Source: Chitinophagales bacterium
GTDB lineage: Bacteria > Bacteroidota > Bacteroidia > Chitinophagales > CAIOSU01
Assembly (NCBI GenBank): GCA_026003335.1
Contig: BPHB01000001.1
Coordinates: 890,591-954,590 of the forward strand
Direction of reading: 5' to 3'
DNA: 64,000 bases
In this document: positions 52,501 to 59,897 of the stretch, one piece after another
Numbering within the stretch: the stretch's first letter is position 1
Layout: the number at the start of each line of letters is the position of its first letter
Notes under the pieces: model-generated
The model's input: only the letters and a program-made list of their open reading frames with translations
Told to the model about the DNA's origin: nothing
Databases searched by the model: none
Translations under genes and position numbers: made by a program

Positions 52501-55500
52501 CACCTTTCATGTCAGCGGAAATATTTCGGTAAACAAAAATTTCTCCGGTACTCAAACAGTCACCATTATCCCCGATCCGGTGCCGGCAAATGAAGCCGGG
52601 CAAACGGTAACCTATTCTCTCTCCCCTACGTCTGTACCCTTTGCAAATGTCTCCATCAACAGTGCTACCGGCACTGTAAGCATTACAGCCAAACCTGATT
52701 CTTTCGGATTTCAGGTATTTACCATTACTGCCAATGACGGACAAACTCTAAACAACACAGCCACTCAACAATTCTATCTTGCCGTAAAAAATCCGGATAG
52801 CCGGGCACTGTGCTTCAACTGTGGTGGCTCACAATATGTATCGGTCATGGGCGATACCTTTAAATCCGACTATTACTTTTCCACGGGAACCCTTACCTAC
52901 ACAAATGAAAACATTCCTGACTTTGCTAACACCTTTGACGATTTCATCTTTAAATCTGAACGAAACGCCACAACTTTCAGCTACAACATCCCGGTAGCTA
53001 ACGGAGTCTATAAAGTAAGGCTCTACTTTGCCGAAACGTATTTCGGGGCAACGGGTGGTAATCCCACCGGAGGTGTGGGCAGCCGCGTTTTCCATGTAAC
53101 CCTTGAAGGCACTCAGGTGCTAAGCTACTTTGACATATTCGCCCAGGCCGGAGGTGCTGAAAAAGCAATCAAGCGTGAATTCAGCAATGTGGTGGTGAAT
53201 GATGGCATGCTGGATATACAGTTTAATGCCGTAATCAACAAGGCTAAAATCTCCGGCATCTGCATTGTGCCGGATGAAAACGCTAATCGTCCGCCAACTT
53301 TTACCATCAGCGGAAACGTGATAGAGGTTAAAAATTTCACCGGAACCCGCACAGTCACTGTCATCCCCGATCCGGTTCCGCCCGGGGAAGCAAATCAAAC
53401 GGTTACCTACACTCTCACGCCACCTGCTGTAAGTTTTGCAAGTATCTCCTTCAACAGCAACACCGGTCAGGTAGATATTCTTTCAGTTCCTGATGCTACC
53501 GGTATCCAGGAGTTCACCATTACGGCCAATGATGGGCAGGCTGTAAACAACACTGCATCCAAAAAATTTATTCTTGCAGTAAATGAAACCTATAGTCGTG
53601 CCTTTTGCTGGAACTGCGGAGGTCCTCAGTATCTTTCTTTTTCCGGTGATACGTTCCGTTCGGATTTCTACTTCTCCAGCGGCACATTTACGTATTCCAA
53701 TAATGCCATTCCGGATATCCAGAACACCTATGATGACCTGGTTTACCGCTCCGAACGCAACGGAAACTCTTTCAGTTACAACATCCCACTTCCTGAAGGA
53801 TATTATAAAGTCAAACTTCTCTTTTCTGAAATATACTTTGGCGCCACTGGTGGAAATCAGGCTGCGGGACCTGGCAGCCGTGTATTTGACGTAACTCTTG
53901 AAGGTAATCTGGTGCTGGACAACTTTGATATCTATACCCAGGCACTTGGAGCGGAACGTGCGCTGATCCGGGAATTTGATAGTGTGCTGGTCAATGACGG
54001 CATTCTGAATATCGGCTTTGAAGGCGTTGTTAACAAAGCCAAAGTATCAGGTATTTGCGTAATTCCCTACACCGACAACACACCACCTGCTTTCAATCTC
54101 AGTACTGTTGTACTCAATCTGCTGGAAGATTTCCCTACCACGGAAACAATTAGCGTGATTCCGGATCCCGTGCCTCCTTCCGATTCGGCTGATGTGGTTA
54201 CCTACACGCTGTCGCCATCCACATCCTCTCTGGCCAACGTATCCATTAACCCAACTACAGGTACCGTTACCATAACCAAAATCCCGAACAAAAATGGTAG
54301 TGCCGTGTTCACGGTTACTGCCAATGACGGACGCATGTTCGGTACCTTCTCGCGCAGCTTTACACTGAATATTGAGCCGGTGAATGATCCTCCCGTGTTC
54401 TCCCTGACCAGCAATGTAGTTTTAGCTAAAAACTTTTCTCCTCCGGTAAGCATACAGGTAGTGCCCGCTCCGGTGCCTGCCGATGAAGTCGGTCAGGTAG
54501 TAAAATATTCCCTGTCGCCCCCATCAGCAAACTTTGCAACCGTTACTATTGACAGCCTTACCGGTATCATCACCTTCTCTTCCATTAATAATGCTTACGG
54601 TACTCAGGTATTTACCGTGTTTGCGGATGATCAGCAGCCTGTCAATAATGTTGCCAGCCAAACCTTTACCCTTACAGTATCCCCCTACACAGCCAATCAG
54701 CCGTTGCCGGTTTTTGTAAATTGCGGTGGCCCTCAGTACCTGTCACTGGATGGAGACACCTTTAAGGCAGACAACTACTACTCCACACCCAGCTTTGCTT
54801 ATACAAATAATAGTATCCCGGATATTCAAAACACCGGGGATGATCCGCTTTTCCGAACAGAACGCTATGCCGGAACTCTGAGCTACAACATCCCGGTTAG
54901 AAATGGCATCTACAACATTAAAATCTATTTTGCAGAAATATACTACGGTGCTACGGGAGGTGCTCCGCTTAACGGAGGTCCCGGAAAACGGATTTTCAAT
55001 ATTTACGTGGAAGACTCCCTTGTAAAAGCTGGTTACGACATCTGGGTAGCCGCTGGAGGAGCTGAAAAGGCTGTTATTGAGACGTTCAACAACGTTTCCA
55101 TTAATGACAGCTTCGTGAATATCCGCCTGGCAGCTGTGGTAGGCAACGCTAAACTATCCGCCATAGCAATTATCCCCGCCCCATTTGACTGTAATGGAGA
55201 ACAAAACGGAAGCGCCTACCTTAATGACTGCGGTATCTGTGTAGGCGGCTCTACCGGCCTCAATGCAAATGAAGGAAAAGACTGCAATGGCGTTTGCGGA
55301 GGAACAGCCTTCATCAATGACTGCGGTATCTGCGTAGGCGGCTCTACAGGCCTCAATGCAAATGAAGGAAAAGACTGCAATGGCGTTTGCGGAGGAACAG
55401 CCTTCATCAATGACTGCGGTATCTGTGTGGGCGGCACTACAGGCCTCAATACCAATGAAGGAAAAGACTGCAATGGCGTTTGCGGAGGAACAGCCTCGTT

Positions 55501-57658
55501 GGATGATTGCGGCATTTGCTCCGGAGGCACTACAGGACTTGTTCCCAATGCAAACAAAGATTCCTGCGGAGTGTGCTTTGGTGATGGCTCTTCCTGTGCC
55601 CCTCCACCTTGTGTGCCCAACGAAGTAGTTTCTTTCACCCTCATGCATGCGGGTACAGCAGGTGAAATAGCCCCCCTCACCAGCGGCATGACCATAAATA
55701 AGGCAATCATTGGTGCCTTCAGCATCCGTGCTAATACCTGCAATGGTCAGAATGTGGGCAGCGTAAAATTTATCCTCAATGGCTCCACCATCAGAACTGA
55801 AAGTGCAGCACCTTATGCGATCAACGGAGATAGTCCAGCTGGAAATTACATAGCCTGGAACCCGGCTCCGGGTAACTATACTCTTACCGCCATACCCTAT
55901 ACAGGTAGCGGTGGCACAGGCACTGCCGGCATCAGCGAAACCATAACCTTTACAATCATTGATCAGCCCAATACTACTGACTGTGCCGGAGTACTCAACG
56001 GAACGGCCTTTATGAACGCCTGCGGCATCTGTGTGGGCGGTACTACAGGCTTGCCTGCCAACCAAGGTATGGATTGCAACGGAACCTGCAACGGGTCGGC
56101 ATATTTGAACGAATGCGGGGTTTGCGTAGGAGGCACCACCGGTCTGAATGCCAATGCCGGTAAAGATTGCGCTGGTGTATGCAACGGCTCGGCAAGCATA
56201 GACGACTGCGGTATTTGTGCTGGCGGCACCACCGGCATCACGCCCAATGCCGATAAGGACAGCTGCGGAGTATGCTTCGGTGATGGCTCTTCCTGCTCTG
56301 GTTCAGCCTGTCAACCGCTGCAAATTGTTGCTCTCACCCTGATTGATGCAAATACAGATCTGGATATTGTTACCATGACCAATGGCATGACAATTAATCT
56401 TGCCGTTACGCCTTCCATAAGCGTACGTGCCAATACATGCAATAACCAGAATGTGGGAAGCGTAAAATTTTTCTTAAACAATACATTGATTAAAACAGAA
56501 AACATTCCTCCCTATGCTGTAAATGGTGACAGCCCGTACGGAAATTACCTGGCATGGAATGTACCGTTAGGTAACCACACCCTTACAGCTACACCCTATT
56601 CAGGCCCCAGCGGTTCAGGTACTGTAGGCATAAGCAAAACCATATCATTCACGGTGATAAACCAACCCAACGGAACTGATTGTGCAGGAGTTACCAATGG
56701 AACGGCCTACGTAAATGAGTGCGGCATTTGTGTAGGTGGCACTACCGGCCTGCCAGCCGATCAGGGTAAAGACTGTGCGGGTGTTTGCGGTGGCAGTGCT
56801 TCTGTGAACGATTGCGGCATCTGCGTAGGAGGCACCACCGGCCTGAATGCCAATGCCGGTAAAGATTGCGCTGGTGTATGCAACGGCTCGGCAAGCATAG
56901 ACGACTGCGGCATTTGTGCTGGCGGCACCACCGGCATCACGCCCGATGCCGATAAGGACAGCTGCGGAGTATGCTTCGGTGATGGCTCTTCCTGCATAGG
57001 GGGTCCATGCGCTCCCCTGTCTGTTACTTCAGTGACTATCGTAGGCATTTGTACCAGTGGTGATATTGCTCAGCTGACCGAAGGTATGGTGATTAATCTG
57101 GCAATACATCCTGAATTCAGCTTACGTGCCAATGTATGCTCTGAAGGCGCTGTGGGTAGTGTGAAATTCATTGTAAACGGCACCACTGTAAGAGTGGAAA
57201 ATACAGCACCCTTTGCCATTAATGGCGATAGCCCCATAGGATGCTTTAAGAAATGGTATGTAGGCACCATTCCCTACACGCTCACGGTCATCCCATACAG
57301 CGGAACAGGCGCCACAGGTACCGAAGGTCCGGCTTATACGGTTCACTTTACCATCGTAAACCAGGGTGCCAAGCGTGAACAGTCCGACTATCCACCTGCT
57401 GACGATCAAGACATTGCTATTTATCCTAACCCCAATAGCGGCAGCTTCACGCTGGAATTCATGGTGAATGAACCAAATGATGTGGGTATCCAGATATTCA
57501 ATCATCTGGGACAGATTATCTATCACGAATCAAAAGCTGATTTTACCGGTGAGCTAAAAGAAAACATCAGTCTGGAAAACCATGCACCAGGAATATACTA
57601 CCTGAAGCTGGTATCCGGTGAAAATAGTATCATCAGAAAAGTGGTGTACAAAAATTAA
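46532..57658 (+). CDS. Giant modular T9SS-secreted protein (3708 residues)
   Basis: Order of parts, by rough residue: signal peptide 1-35; a beta-propeller of the glucose/sorbosone dehydrogenase type 36-485; thrombospondin-3-like calcium loops 500-560 (DSDGDGYKNGDE); a LamG-like region 570-790; Kelch repeats 797-1100; a HYDIN/ASPM-like sandwich 1105-1215; a CBM6-like region 1217-1387; a MopE-type metal motif 1408-1473 (DNNCNGVIDEGF); two about 205-residue repeats 1475-1880 of a flavodoxin-like fold; five cadherin-like domains and three malectin-like domains between 1887 and 2884 (each starting NCGG); three Cys-rich cassettes with Ig-like domains 2886-3610; T9SS type A domain from about 3630 (IAIYPNPNSGSF to RKVVYKN). 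A large surface protein likely binding carbohydrates; enzymatic activity of the propeller is uncertain. Confidence 0.92.
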   Translation: MNRIITLNIYSCPVLFPCFLVFLLTFLLSVGVSAQTVSFTSSNLIGENLSNPTSLQFGPDGRLYVAQQNGAILVYTIVKNAPNNYQVVATEVINLIQQIPNHNDDGSLAPTVNTRQVTGLLVTGTPTNPVIYVTSSDPRIGGGFNAQNLNLDTNSGVISRLTWNGTEWVKLDLVRGLPRSEENHSINGLALDAATNTLYVAQGCNTNMGAPSNNFVMLPEYAYSTAILKVDLNAIGETTYDLPTLDDEDRTNINSITGFEDPYDPFGGNNGKNQAILVPNGPVQIYSPGWRNNYDIVITKAGKMYSFDNGPNAGWGGPPINCTNQQSEPGVTYCDVLIHVTGPGHYAGSPNPTRANRNNTFNITNPQSPIPPGMENPIECNYLPPGSKPGQISDVCSSTNGLCEYTASNFSNAMKGNLIAASFNGKLYRFQLNATGDALVPGGKTVLASNFGSTPLDVIAQGDNDIFPGTIWVVTYGSGNITIFEPTDAPSCAGDPNSMLVDSDGDGYKNGDETLNSTDPCSPASIPPDFDHDFLTDLLDPDDDNDGINDINDKFALDFYNGMNTPIPISLDFDNSDDGGIENWGFTGLMINGVSNYKNLYNPVGMTVGGAALKFTIDAVSEGEAFGATNTQENAFQFGVKITNTQWNYIVHTRIMGPYQGFTPVNYQSMGMFIGTGDQDNYLRIICHANNGAGGIQVLKEVGGVPTGTVYAAPILNTSYVDFFFNINPTTLMVQPSYSINGGTPINVGPPVSIPANWISPNALAVGIISSSNGPGAPFPATWDFIRVYFDQSTVTGNWYTINTTTTPTARHECAYVQAGDKFYLLGGRGIKPVQCYHPTDSVWASRSAPPVQIHHFQAVEFNGLIYAICAFTGNFPNETPLPNIYIYDPVADSWSVGPEIPANRRRGSAGCVVYNNKIYVVGGIQNGHIDGWVPWLDVFDPITNTWTPLQNAPRERDHFSVALVNGKIYCIGGRKTGYGGSTFNATVPEVDIYDIVTGTWSTLPSPSGNLPTPRAAASVAVLGNEILVIGGESGASSSAHSETEALNIISHTWRTLAPLNQGRHGTQAIVSNGGVFVAAGSKIRGNDEINSQEVFYFFNPTPPTTTTITKGNLQPGTTTKNFSLVLLADTVSSTINLVSTGGNQVLMINEISLSDSVNYRITNMPNLPLAVTPNQQVPLNIQFHPLSLGVKNAFIHIEHTGANGPIDIFLTGECVETIPCEEYPTEENGLLIVECEIATNRPANWKLVTDVSGYTGSGFLRYEGPEYLYTPGNQLIVYKVNINHPGRYRFQNRSRNNSSVSNIHNDYWLKFPHGGARKFQLGVDKGPLIGWFKVYQNHPNTWSYQTSTVEENPHDIYVDFNAPGTYEIHVSARANMFMLDRFILYQSPITEAQATTALPPASPISCIELPWYADNDADLFGNLGDVVYSVVQPAGYVLNNKDCDDNNPAVKPSAVEVQDGIDNNCNGVIDEGFGAPKALLVVGNIPLSSSDQAIKDRLIQLGFDVTVMTGAQATSLIASAMDLIFVSSTINSSDVGTKFTNLEVPLINCESSLMDDLLMTAASTSNFGADNNQTQIKLTGAPHPLAGSLTNGVIPVYNSLDKITWGKPEPAATIIARSLTDTTKIAIFGYENNTQMVSIKAPARRVGFFLNDLSASKLTNAGLTLLDAAIRWAANYNYSGATIGDALFVAGDTSLTTADLAVKTRLQNLGFNVITKSAKNAQPADANGKELIVISSTSLSTDINTKFTNVNVPLLNWEPALSDDLKMTSSSSNTNTGVNKIQILNSAHPLAGGLPAGQAIVYSANDNIIYSSTTGSSAIKIAATAGNANNISIYGYEEGAPMIGINAPARRVGFFLHDQGAGLLTSNGWRLFDAAVRWLTEGLNVPPAFNISGDTVATEDFVGTKTIYVNPLPPVVGEENQVPVYNLSPTTSSFVNVSFSPATGNVTFTAKPNASGSQQFTITADDGQSKNNLFSKTFTFTVTPVNDPPTFHVSGNISVNKNFSGTQTVTIIPDPVPANEAGQTVTYSLSPTSVPFANVSINSATGTVSITAKPDSFGFQVFTITANDGQTLNNTATQQFYLAVKNPDSRALCFNCGGSQYVSVMGDTFKSDYYFSTGTLTYTNENIPDFANTFDDFIFKSERNATTFSYNIPVANGVYKVRLYFAETYFGATGGNPTGGVGSRVFHVTLEGTQVLSYFDIFAQAGGAEKAIKREFSNVVVNDGMLDIQFNAVINKAKISGICIVPDENANRPPTFTISGNVIEVKNFTGTRTVTVIPDPVPPGEANQTVTYTLTPPAVSFASISFNSNTGQVDILSVPDATGIQEFTITANDGQAVNNTASKKFILAVNETYSRAFCWNCGGPQYLSFSGDTFRSDFYFSSGTFTYSNNAIPDIQNTYDDLVYRSERNGNSFSYNIPLPEGYYKVKLLFSEIYFGATGGNQAAGPGSRVFDVTLEGNLVLDNFDIYTQALGAERALIREFDSVLVNDGILNIGFEGVVNKAKVSGICVIPYTDNTPPAFNLSTVVLNLLEDFPTTETISVIPDPVPPSDSADVVTYTLSPSTSSLANVSINPTTGTVTITKIPNKNGSAVFTVTANDGRMFGTFSRSFTLNIEPVNDPPVFSLTSNVVLAKNFSPPVSIQVVPAPVPADEVGQVVKYSLSPPSANFATVTIDSLTGIITFSSINNAYGTQVFTVFADDQQPVNNVASQTFTLTVSPYTANQPLPVFVNCGGPQYLSLDGDTFKADNYYSTPSFAYTNNSIPDIQNTGDDPLFRTERYAGTLSYNIPVRNGIYNIKIYFAEIYYGATGGAPLNGGPGKRIFNIYVEDSLVKAGYDIWVAAGGAEKAVIETFNNVSINDSFVNIRLAAVVGNAKLSAIAIIPAPFDCNGEQNGSAYLNDCGICVGGSTGLNANEGKDCNGVCGGTAFINDCGICVGGSTGLNANEGKDCNGVCGGTAFINDCGICVGGTTGLNTNEGKDCNGVCGGTASLDDCGICSGGTTGLVPNANKDSCGVCFGDGSSCAPPPCVPNEVVSFTLMHAGTAGEIAPLTSGMTINKAIIGAFSIRANTCNGQNVGSVKFILNGSTIRTESAAPYAINGDSPAGNYIAWNPAPGNYTLTAIPYTGSGGTGTAGISETITFTIIDQPNTTDCAGVLNGTAFMNACGICVGGTTGLPANQGMDCNGTCNGSAYLNECGVCVGGTTGLNANAGKDCAGVCNGSASIDDCGICAGGTTGITPNADKDSCGVCFGDGSSCSGSACQPLQIVALTLIDANTDLDIVTMTNGMTINLAVTPSISVRANTCNNQNVGSVKFFLNNTLIKTENIPPYAVNGDSPYGNYLAWNVPLGNHTLTATPYSGPSGSGTVGISKTISFTVINQPNGTDCAGVTNGTAYVNECGICVGGTTGLPADQGKDCAGVCGGSASVNDCGICVGGTTGLNANAGKDCAGVCNGSASIDDCGICAGGTTGITPDADKDSCGVCFGDGSSCIGGPCAPLSVTSVTIVGICTSGDIAQLTEGMVINLAIHPEFSLRANVCSEGAVGSVKFIVNGTTVRVENTAPFAINGDSPIGCFKKWYVGTIPYTLTVIPYSGTGATGTEGPAYTVHFTIVNQGAKREQSDYPPADDQDIAIYPNPNSGSFTLEFMVNEPNDVGIQIFNHLGQIIYHESKADFTGELKENISLENHAPGIYYLKLVSGENSIIRKVVYKN
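50956..52170 (+). repeat. Two tandem about 205-residue domains in the giant protein
   Basis: The segment starting GAPKALLVVGNIPLSSSDQ and the segment starting GDALFVAGDTSLTTADLAV are paralogous. Both share the pattern LGF(D/N)V, STxLSxDxxTKFTNxxVPL, SAHPLAG and APARRVGFFL. They were probably duplicated within the gene. The fold resembles glutamine-amidotransferase/ThuA-like domains; no catalytic triad was identified. Confidence 0.8.
52803..55182 (+). repeat. Three malectin-like domains separated by cadherin-like domains
   Basis: Malectin-like units lie at about 52803-53271, 53599-54069 and 54709-55182. Each begins with a variant of FNCGG and contains SxRNxxxFSYNIP, YFAExYFGATGG and a late IxxxAxSGIxIxP. 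Cadherin-like units with the IIPDPVP and FTITANDGQ motifs precede each. Malectin domains bind di- and oligosaccharides in other proteins. Confidence 0.85.
55188..55620 (+). repeat. 93-bp tandem repeat, Cys-rich (31-residue unit), first cassette
   Basis: Four units of 31 residues (DCNGVCGGTAFINDCGICVG-type) are arrayed in tandem and then capped by DSCGVCFGDGSSC. The DNA period is exactly 93 bp: gaaggaa recurs at 55271, 55364 and 55457. Neighbouring units are nearly identical at the DNA level, so duplication is recent. The array is coding and in frame; it is not a CRISPR. Confidence 0.9.
56126..56296 (+). repeat. 171-bp dispersed repeat, copy 1 (second Cys-rich cassette)
   Basis: This stretch is almost identical to 56825-56995, exactly 699 bp downstream, with only three differences (C/T twice and A/G once). 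It encodes the last Cys-rich units of the second cassette and its cap. Confidence 0.9.
56825..56995 (+). repeat. 171-bp dispersed repeat, copy 2 (third Cys-rich cassette)
   Basis: Partner of 56126-56296. The 699-bp spacing is 233 codons, so the unit of duplication or gene conversion is probably cassette plus Ig-like domain. Confidence 0.9.
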
Positions 57659-57728
57659 GTTGCCTCATTTGCCCTGGCCACGGTCTGCAGTAAAGTAAAA
57701 AGCCATTAACTACGTTGTGCTCCTAGTT

Positions 57729-57753
57729 AAAGCTGCTTGCGGGGCAGCCTTTA
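57729..57753 (+). terminator. Weak hairpin after the giant protein gene
   Basis: AGCTGC and GCAGC arms around a TTGCGG-type loop resemble the hairpin at 7274-7302, followed by only three T. It could be a weak terminator. Confidence 0.35.
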
Positions 57754-57787
57754 TGGCAATTTGATTGTTATCCTTTGTAAAATTACG

Positions 57788-57817
57788 TTTGCCACTCACT
57801 GCCGGTAACTAAATTTG
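57788..57817 (+). promoter_or_regulatory. Promoter for the ABC exporter gene
   Basis: TTTG (57788-57791), 18 bp, then TAAATTTG (57810-57817), an exact -7 match 16 bp before the GTG start at 57834. Confidence 0.6.
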
Positions 57818-57833
57818 TAGCCGAAACCAGCAG

Positions 57834-59663
57834 GTGGAAAAACCCAACTCCAGCAACGAAACTCCGGGACAATCATCCAACGCATCAGCAAGGCGGGCCA
57901 TACGCTGGGCTGACGTGAAAAAGACTCTGGAAATTTTCAGATATGTAAAGCCCTACCGCGGCCAGTTTATTGCCGGCATCATTTTTCTTCTGCTTTCCAG
58001 CGCCACCGTATTAGCCTTCCCTGCAGTGGCGGGCAAGCTTATGGATGCTGCAACAGGCAAAATACACTGGATAGTGAATGACATCAACAGCATTGCCGGA
58101 CTGCTCATTGCCATTCTGGTGCTACAGGGAGTATTCTCTTACTGGAGGGTGATGTTTTTCGCCAAAGTCAGTGAGTATGCCATTGCCGATATACGAAAAG
58201 ATTTATATGCACGTATCATTTCTCTGCCTATTCCTTTTTTTGAACAAAGACGAGTCGGAGAACTTATCAGCAGAATCACTTCGGATGTAACCCAGCTTCA
58301 GGATACCATTTCCATTAACGCTGCTGAATTTTTCCGGCAGGTTGCCACTATCATCGTAGGGACCACCGTAATTTTTGTCACCTCTCCCAATCTTTCCCTT
58401 CTTGTCATTGTTACATATCCCCCTTTGATCATCCTTGCTGTCATTTTCGGACGCTACATCAGGCGGCTTTCCCGTCAGGCTCAGGATGCACTGGCCGAAT
58501 CTAACGTGATTGTGGAGGAAACTCTGCAAAATGCACCCGTGGTAAAAGCTTTTACCAATGAGCAACTGGAAAAAAACCGTTTCGCGGCAAGCATACAAAA
58601 GGTAGCCCAACTGGCTATTCGGGCATCAAAATTCCGAGCCGTATTCATCACCTTTGTCATCGTTGGGCTGTTTGGAGGGCTGGTATTGGTACTCTGGTAC
58701 GGAGCCCGCCTGGTTTATCTCGGCAACATGACGATAGGTGAACTGACTGCATTTCTGATATATTCGGTTTTTATCGGGGGTGCTGCCGGAAGCATGGCAG
58801 AGATGTATAGCAAGATTCAAAAAACCATAGGAGCCTCAGAAAGATTGCTGGAGATAATGCAGGAAGAACCGGAAATGAAAACACCTTATGCGGCCAAGGA
58901 GGTGAAACGTATGCAGGGATATATCCGGTTTGAACATGTTACCTTCAGCTACCCCTCCCGCAAAGAAATTCCCGTTTTGAAAGACATCAGTTTTAAAATC
59001 AACAAAGGCGAAAAGGTCGCTCTTGTGGGGCCCAGCGGAGCCGGAAAATCCACTATCATTCAGCTTCTGATTCGGTTTCACAGCCCTGACAGCGGACAAA
59101 TTTTCCTTGATGATAAGCCTTATGAGCAATATCACCTGTACGAATTGCGCAGAAACATAGGGATGGTACCGCAGGAAATCATTCTGTTTGGCGGCACCAT
59201 CAGGGAAAATATAGCCTACGGGAACCCTCATGCCTCAGAAGAAGCCATCCTGGAGGCTGCTGCAAAAGCCAATGCCCTGGAATTCATTCAATCGTTTCCC
59301 GATGGAATGAATACCCGCGTGGGAGAACGGGGAGTAAAGCTTTCCGGCGGGCAAAAGCAACGCATAGCCATAGCCAGAGCAATACTCAAAGATCCGGCAA
59401 TTCTGATTCTGGATGAGGCTACCAGCTCACTGGATAGCGCATCTGAAATTCTTGTGCAGCAGGCGCTGGAAGAGCTCATGAAAGGACGCACGAGTATCAT
59501 CATAGCACATCGGCTTTCCACCATTCGCAAGGCCGATCATATCCTTGTGTTGAACAAAGGCGAACTGATAGAACAGGGTACACATGAGGAGCTGATGCAA
59601 AATGAATATGGTTTGTATCGCCATCTGGTACATCTGCAGTTTGCATTGATTGAACAGTCATAA
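57834..59663 (+). CDS. MsbA-like ABC exporter (fused permease and ATPase)
   Basis: The 609-residue protein has a six-helix transmembrane domain (residues about 30-330) and an ATPase domain (about 360-600) with Walker A GPSGAGKST, signature LSGGQKQRIAIARAI, Walker B AILILDEATSSLD and the switch histidine in IIIAHRLST. The Bacteroidota proteins of this type are annotated as MsbA-like lipid or drug exporters that work as homodimers. The GTG at 57834 is the only fitting start and is preceded by a good promoter. The first 30 residues are Ser/Asn-rich and outside the conserved region. Substrate is unknown. Confidence 0.92.
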   Translation: MEKPNSSNETPGQSSNASARRAIRWADVKKTLEIFRYVKPYRGQFIAGIIFLLLSSATVLAFPAVAGKLMDAATGKIHWIVNDINSIAGLLIAILVLQGVFSYWRVMFFAKVSEYAIADIRKDLYARIISLPIPFFEQRRVGELISRITSDVTQLQDTISINAAEFFRQVATIIVGTTVIFVTSPNLSLLVIVTYPPLIILAVIFGRYIRRLSRQAQDALAESNVIVEETLQNAPVVKAFTNEQLEKNRFAASIQKVAQLAIRASKFRAVFITFVIVGLFGGLVLVLWYGARLVYLGNMTIGELTAFLIYSVFIGGAAGSMAEMYSKIQKTIGASERLLEIMQEEPEMKTPYAAKEVKRMQGYIRFEHVTFSYPSRKEIPVLKDISFKINKGEKVALVGPSGAGKSTIIQLLIRFHSPDSGQIFLDDKPYEQYHLYELRRNIGMVPQEIILFGGTIRENIAYGNPHASEEAILEAAAKANALEFIQSFPDGMNTRVGERGVKLSGGQKQRIAIARAILKDPAILILDEATSSLDSASEILVQQALEELMKGRTSIIIAHRLSTIRKADHILVLNKGELIEQGTHEELMQNEYGLYRHLVHLQFALIEQS

Positions 59664-59685
59664 TGCACCGACCTGCCTGTGGGTG

Positions 59686-59841
59686 TCAGGAATTTCCCCA
59701 TACGGCAATAAGAAAAAGAAACAGTATAAGCGTTACTGAAAGCCAAAACTTGCCTTCCTGCCAGCAGTTTTTCCCTTTCTCATCAATTACGGAAACCAGG
59801 TGCAGCAAAAAGAAAATTACCAGTAAGGACAAGCCCACCAT
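59686..59841 (-). CDS. 51-residue membrane protein, too short for usual gene calling
   Basis: An ATG at 59841 starts a protein of two hydrophobic segments, MVGLSLLVIFFLLHLVSV and WLSVTLILFLFLIAVWG, joined by the charged loop IDEKGKNCWQEGKF. It fills the gap between the ABC exporter stop and the hydrolase stop. The composition is clearly that of a two-helix membrane protein rather than chance. Function is unknown. Confidence 0.5.
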   Translation of the reverse strand: MVGLSLLVIFFLLHLVSVIDEKGKNCWQEGKFWLSVTLILFLFLIAVWGNS

Positions 59842-59897
59842 ACACTTTCATACAACATCTCACCTATGTGTACGATAAGAAAGCAATAAGGTTAGCA

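Noticed and set aside
55188-55620. Regular 93-bp array as a possible CRISPR
   Set aside because: The period is a coding repeat with no separate spacers, in frame with a secreted protein.
55154-56065. Long minus-strand open frame opposite the Cys-rich repeats
   Set aside because: Its repeats mirror the plus-strand 93-bp repeats, and the plus strand carries a continuous protein with clear domains. It is an antisense shadow.
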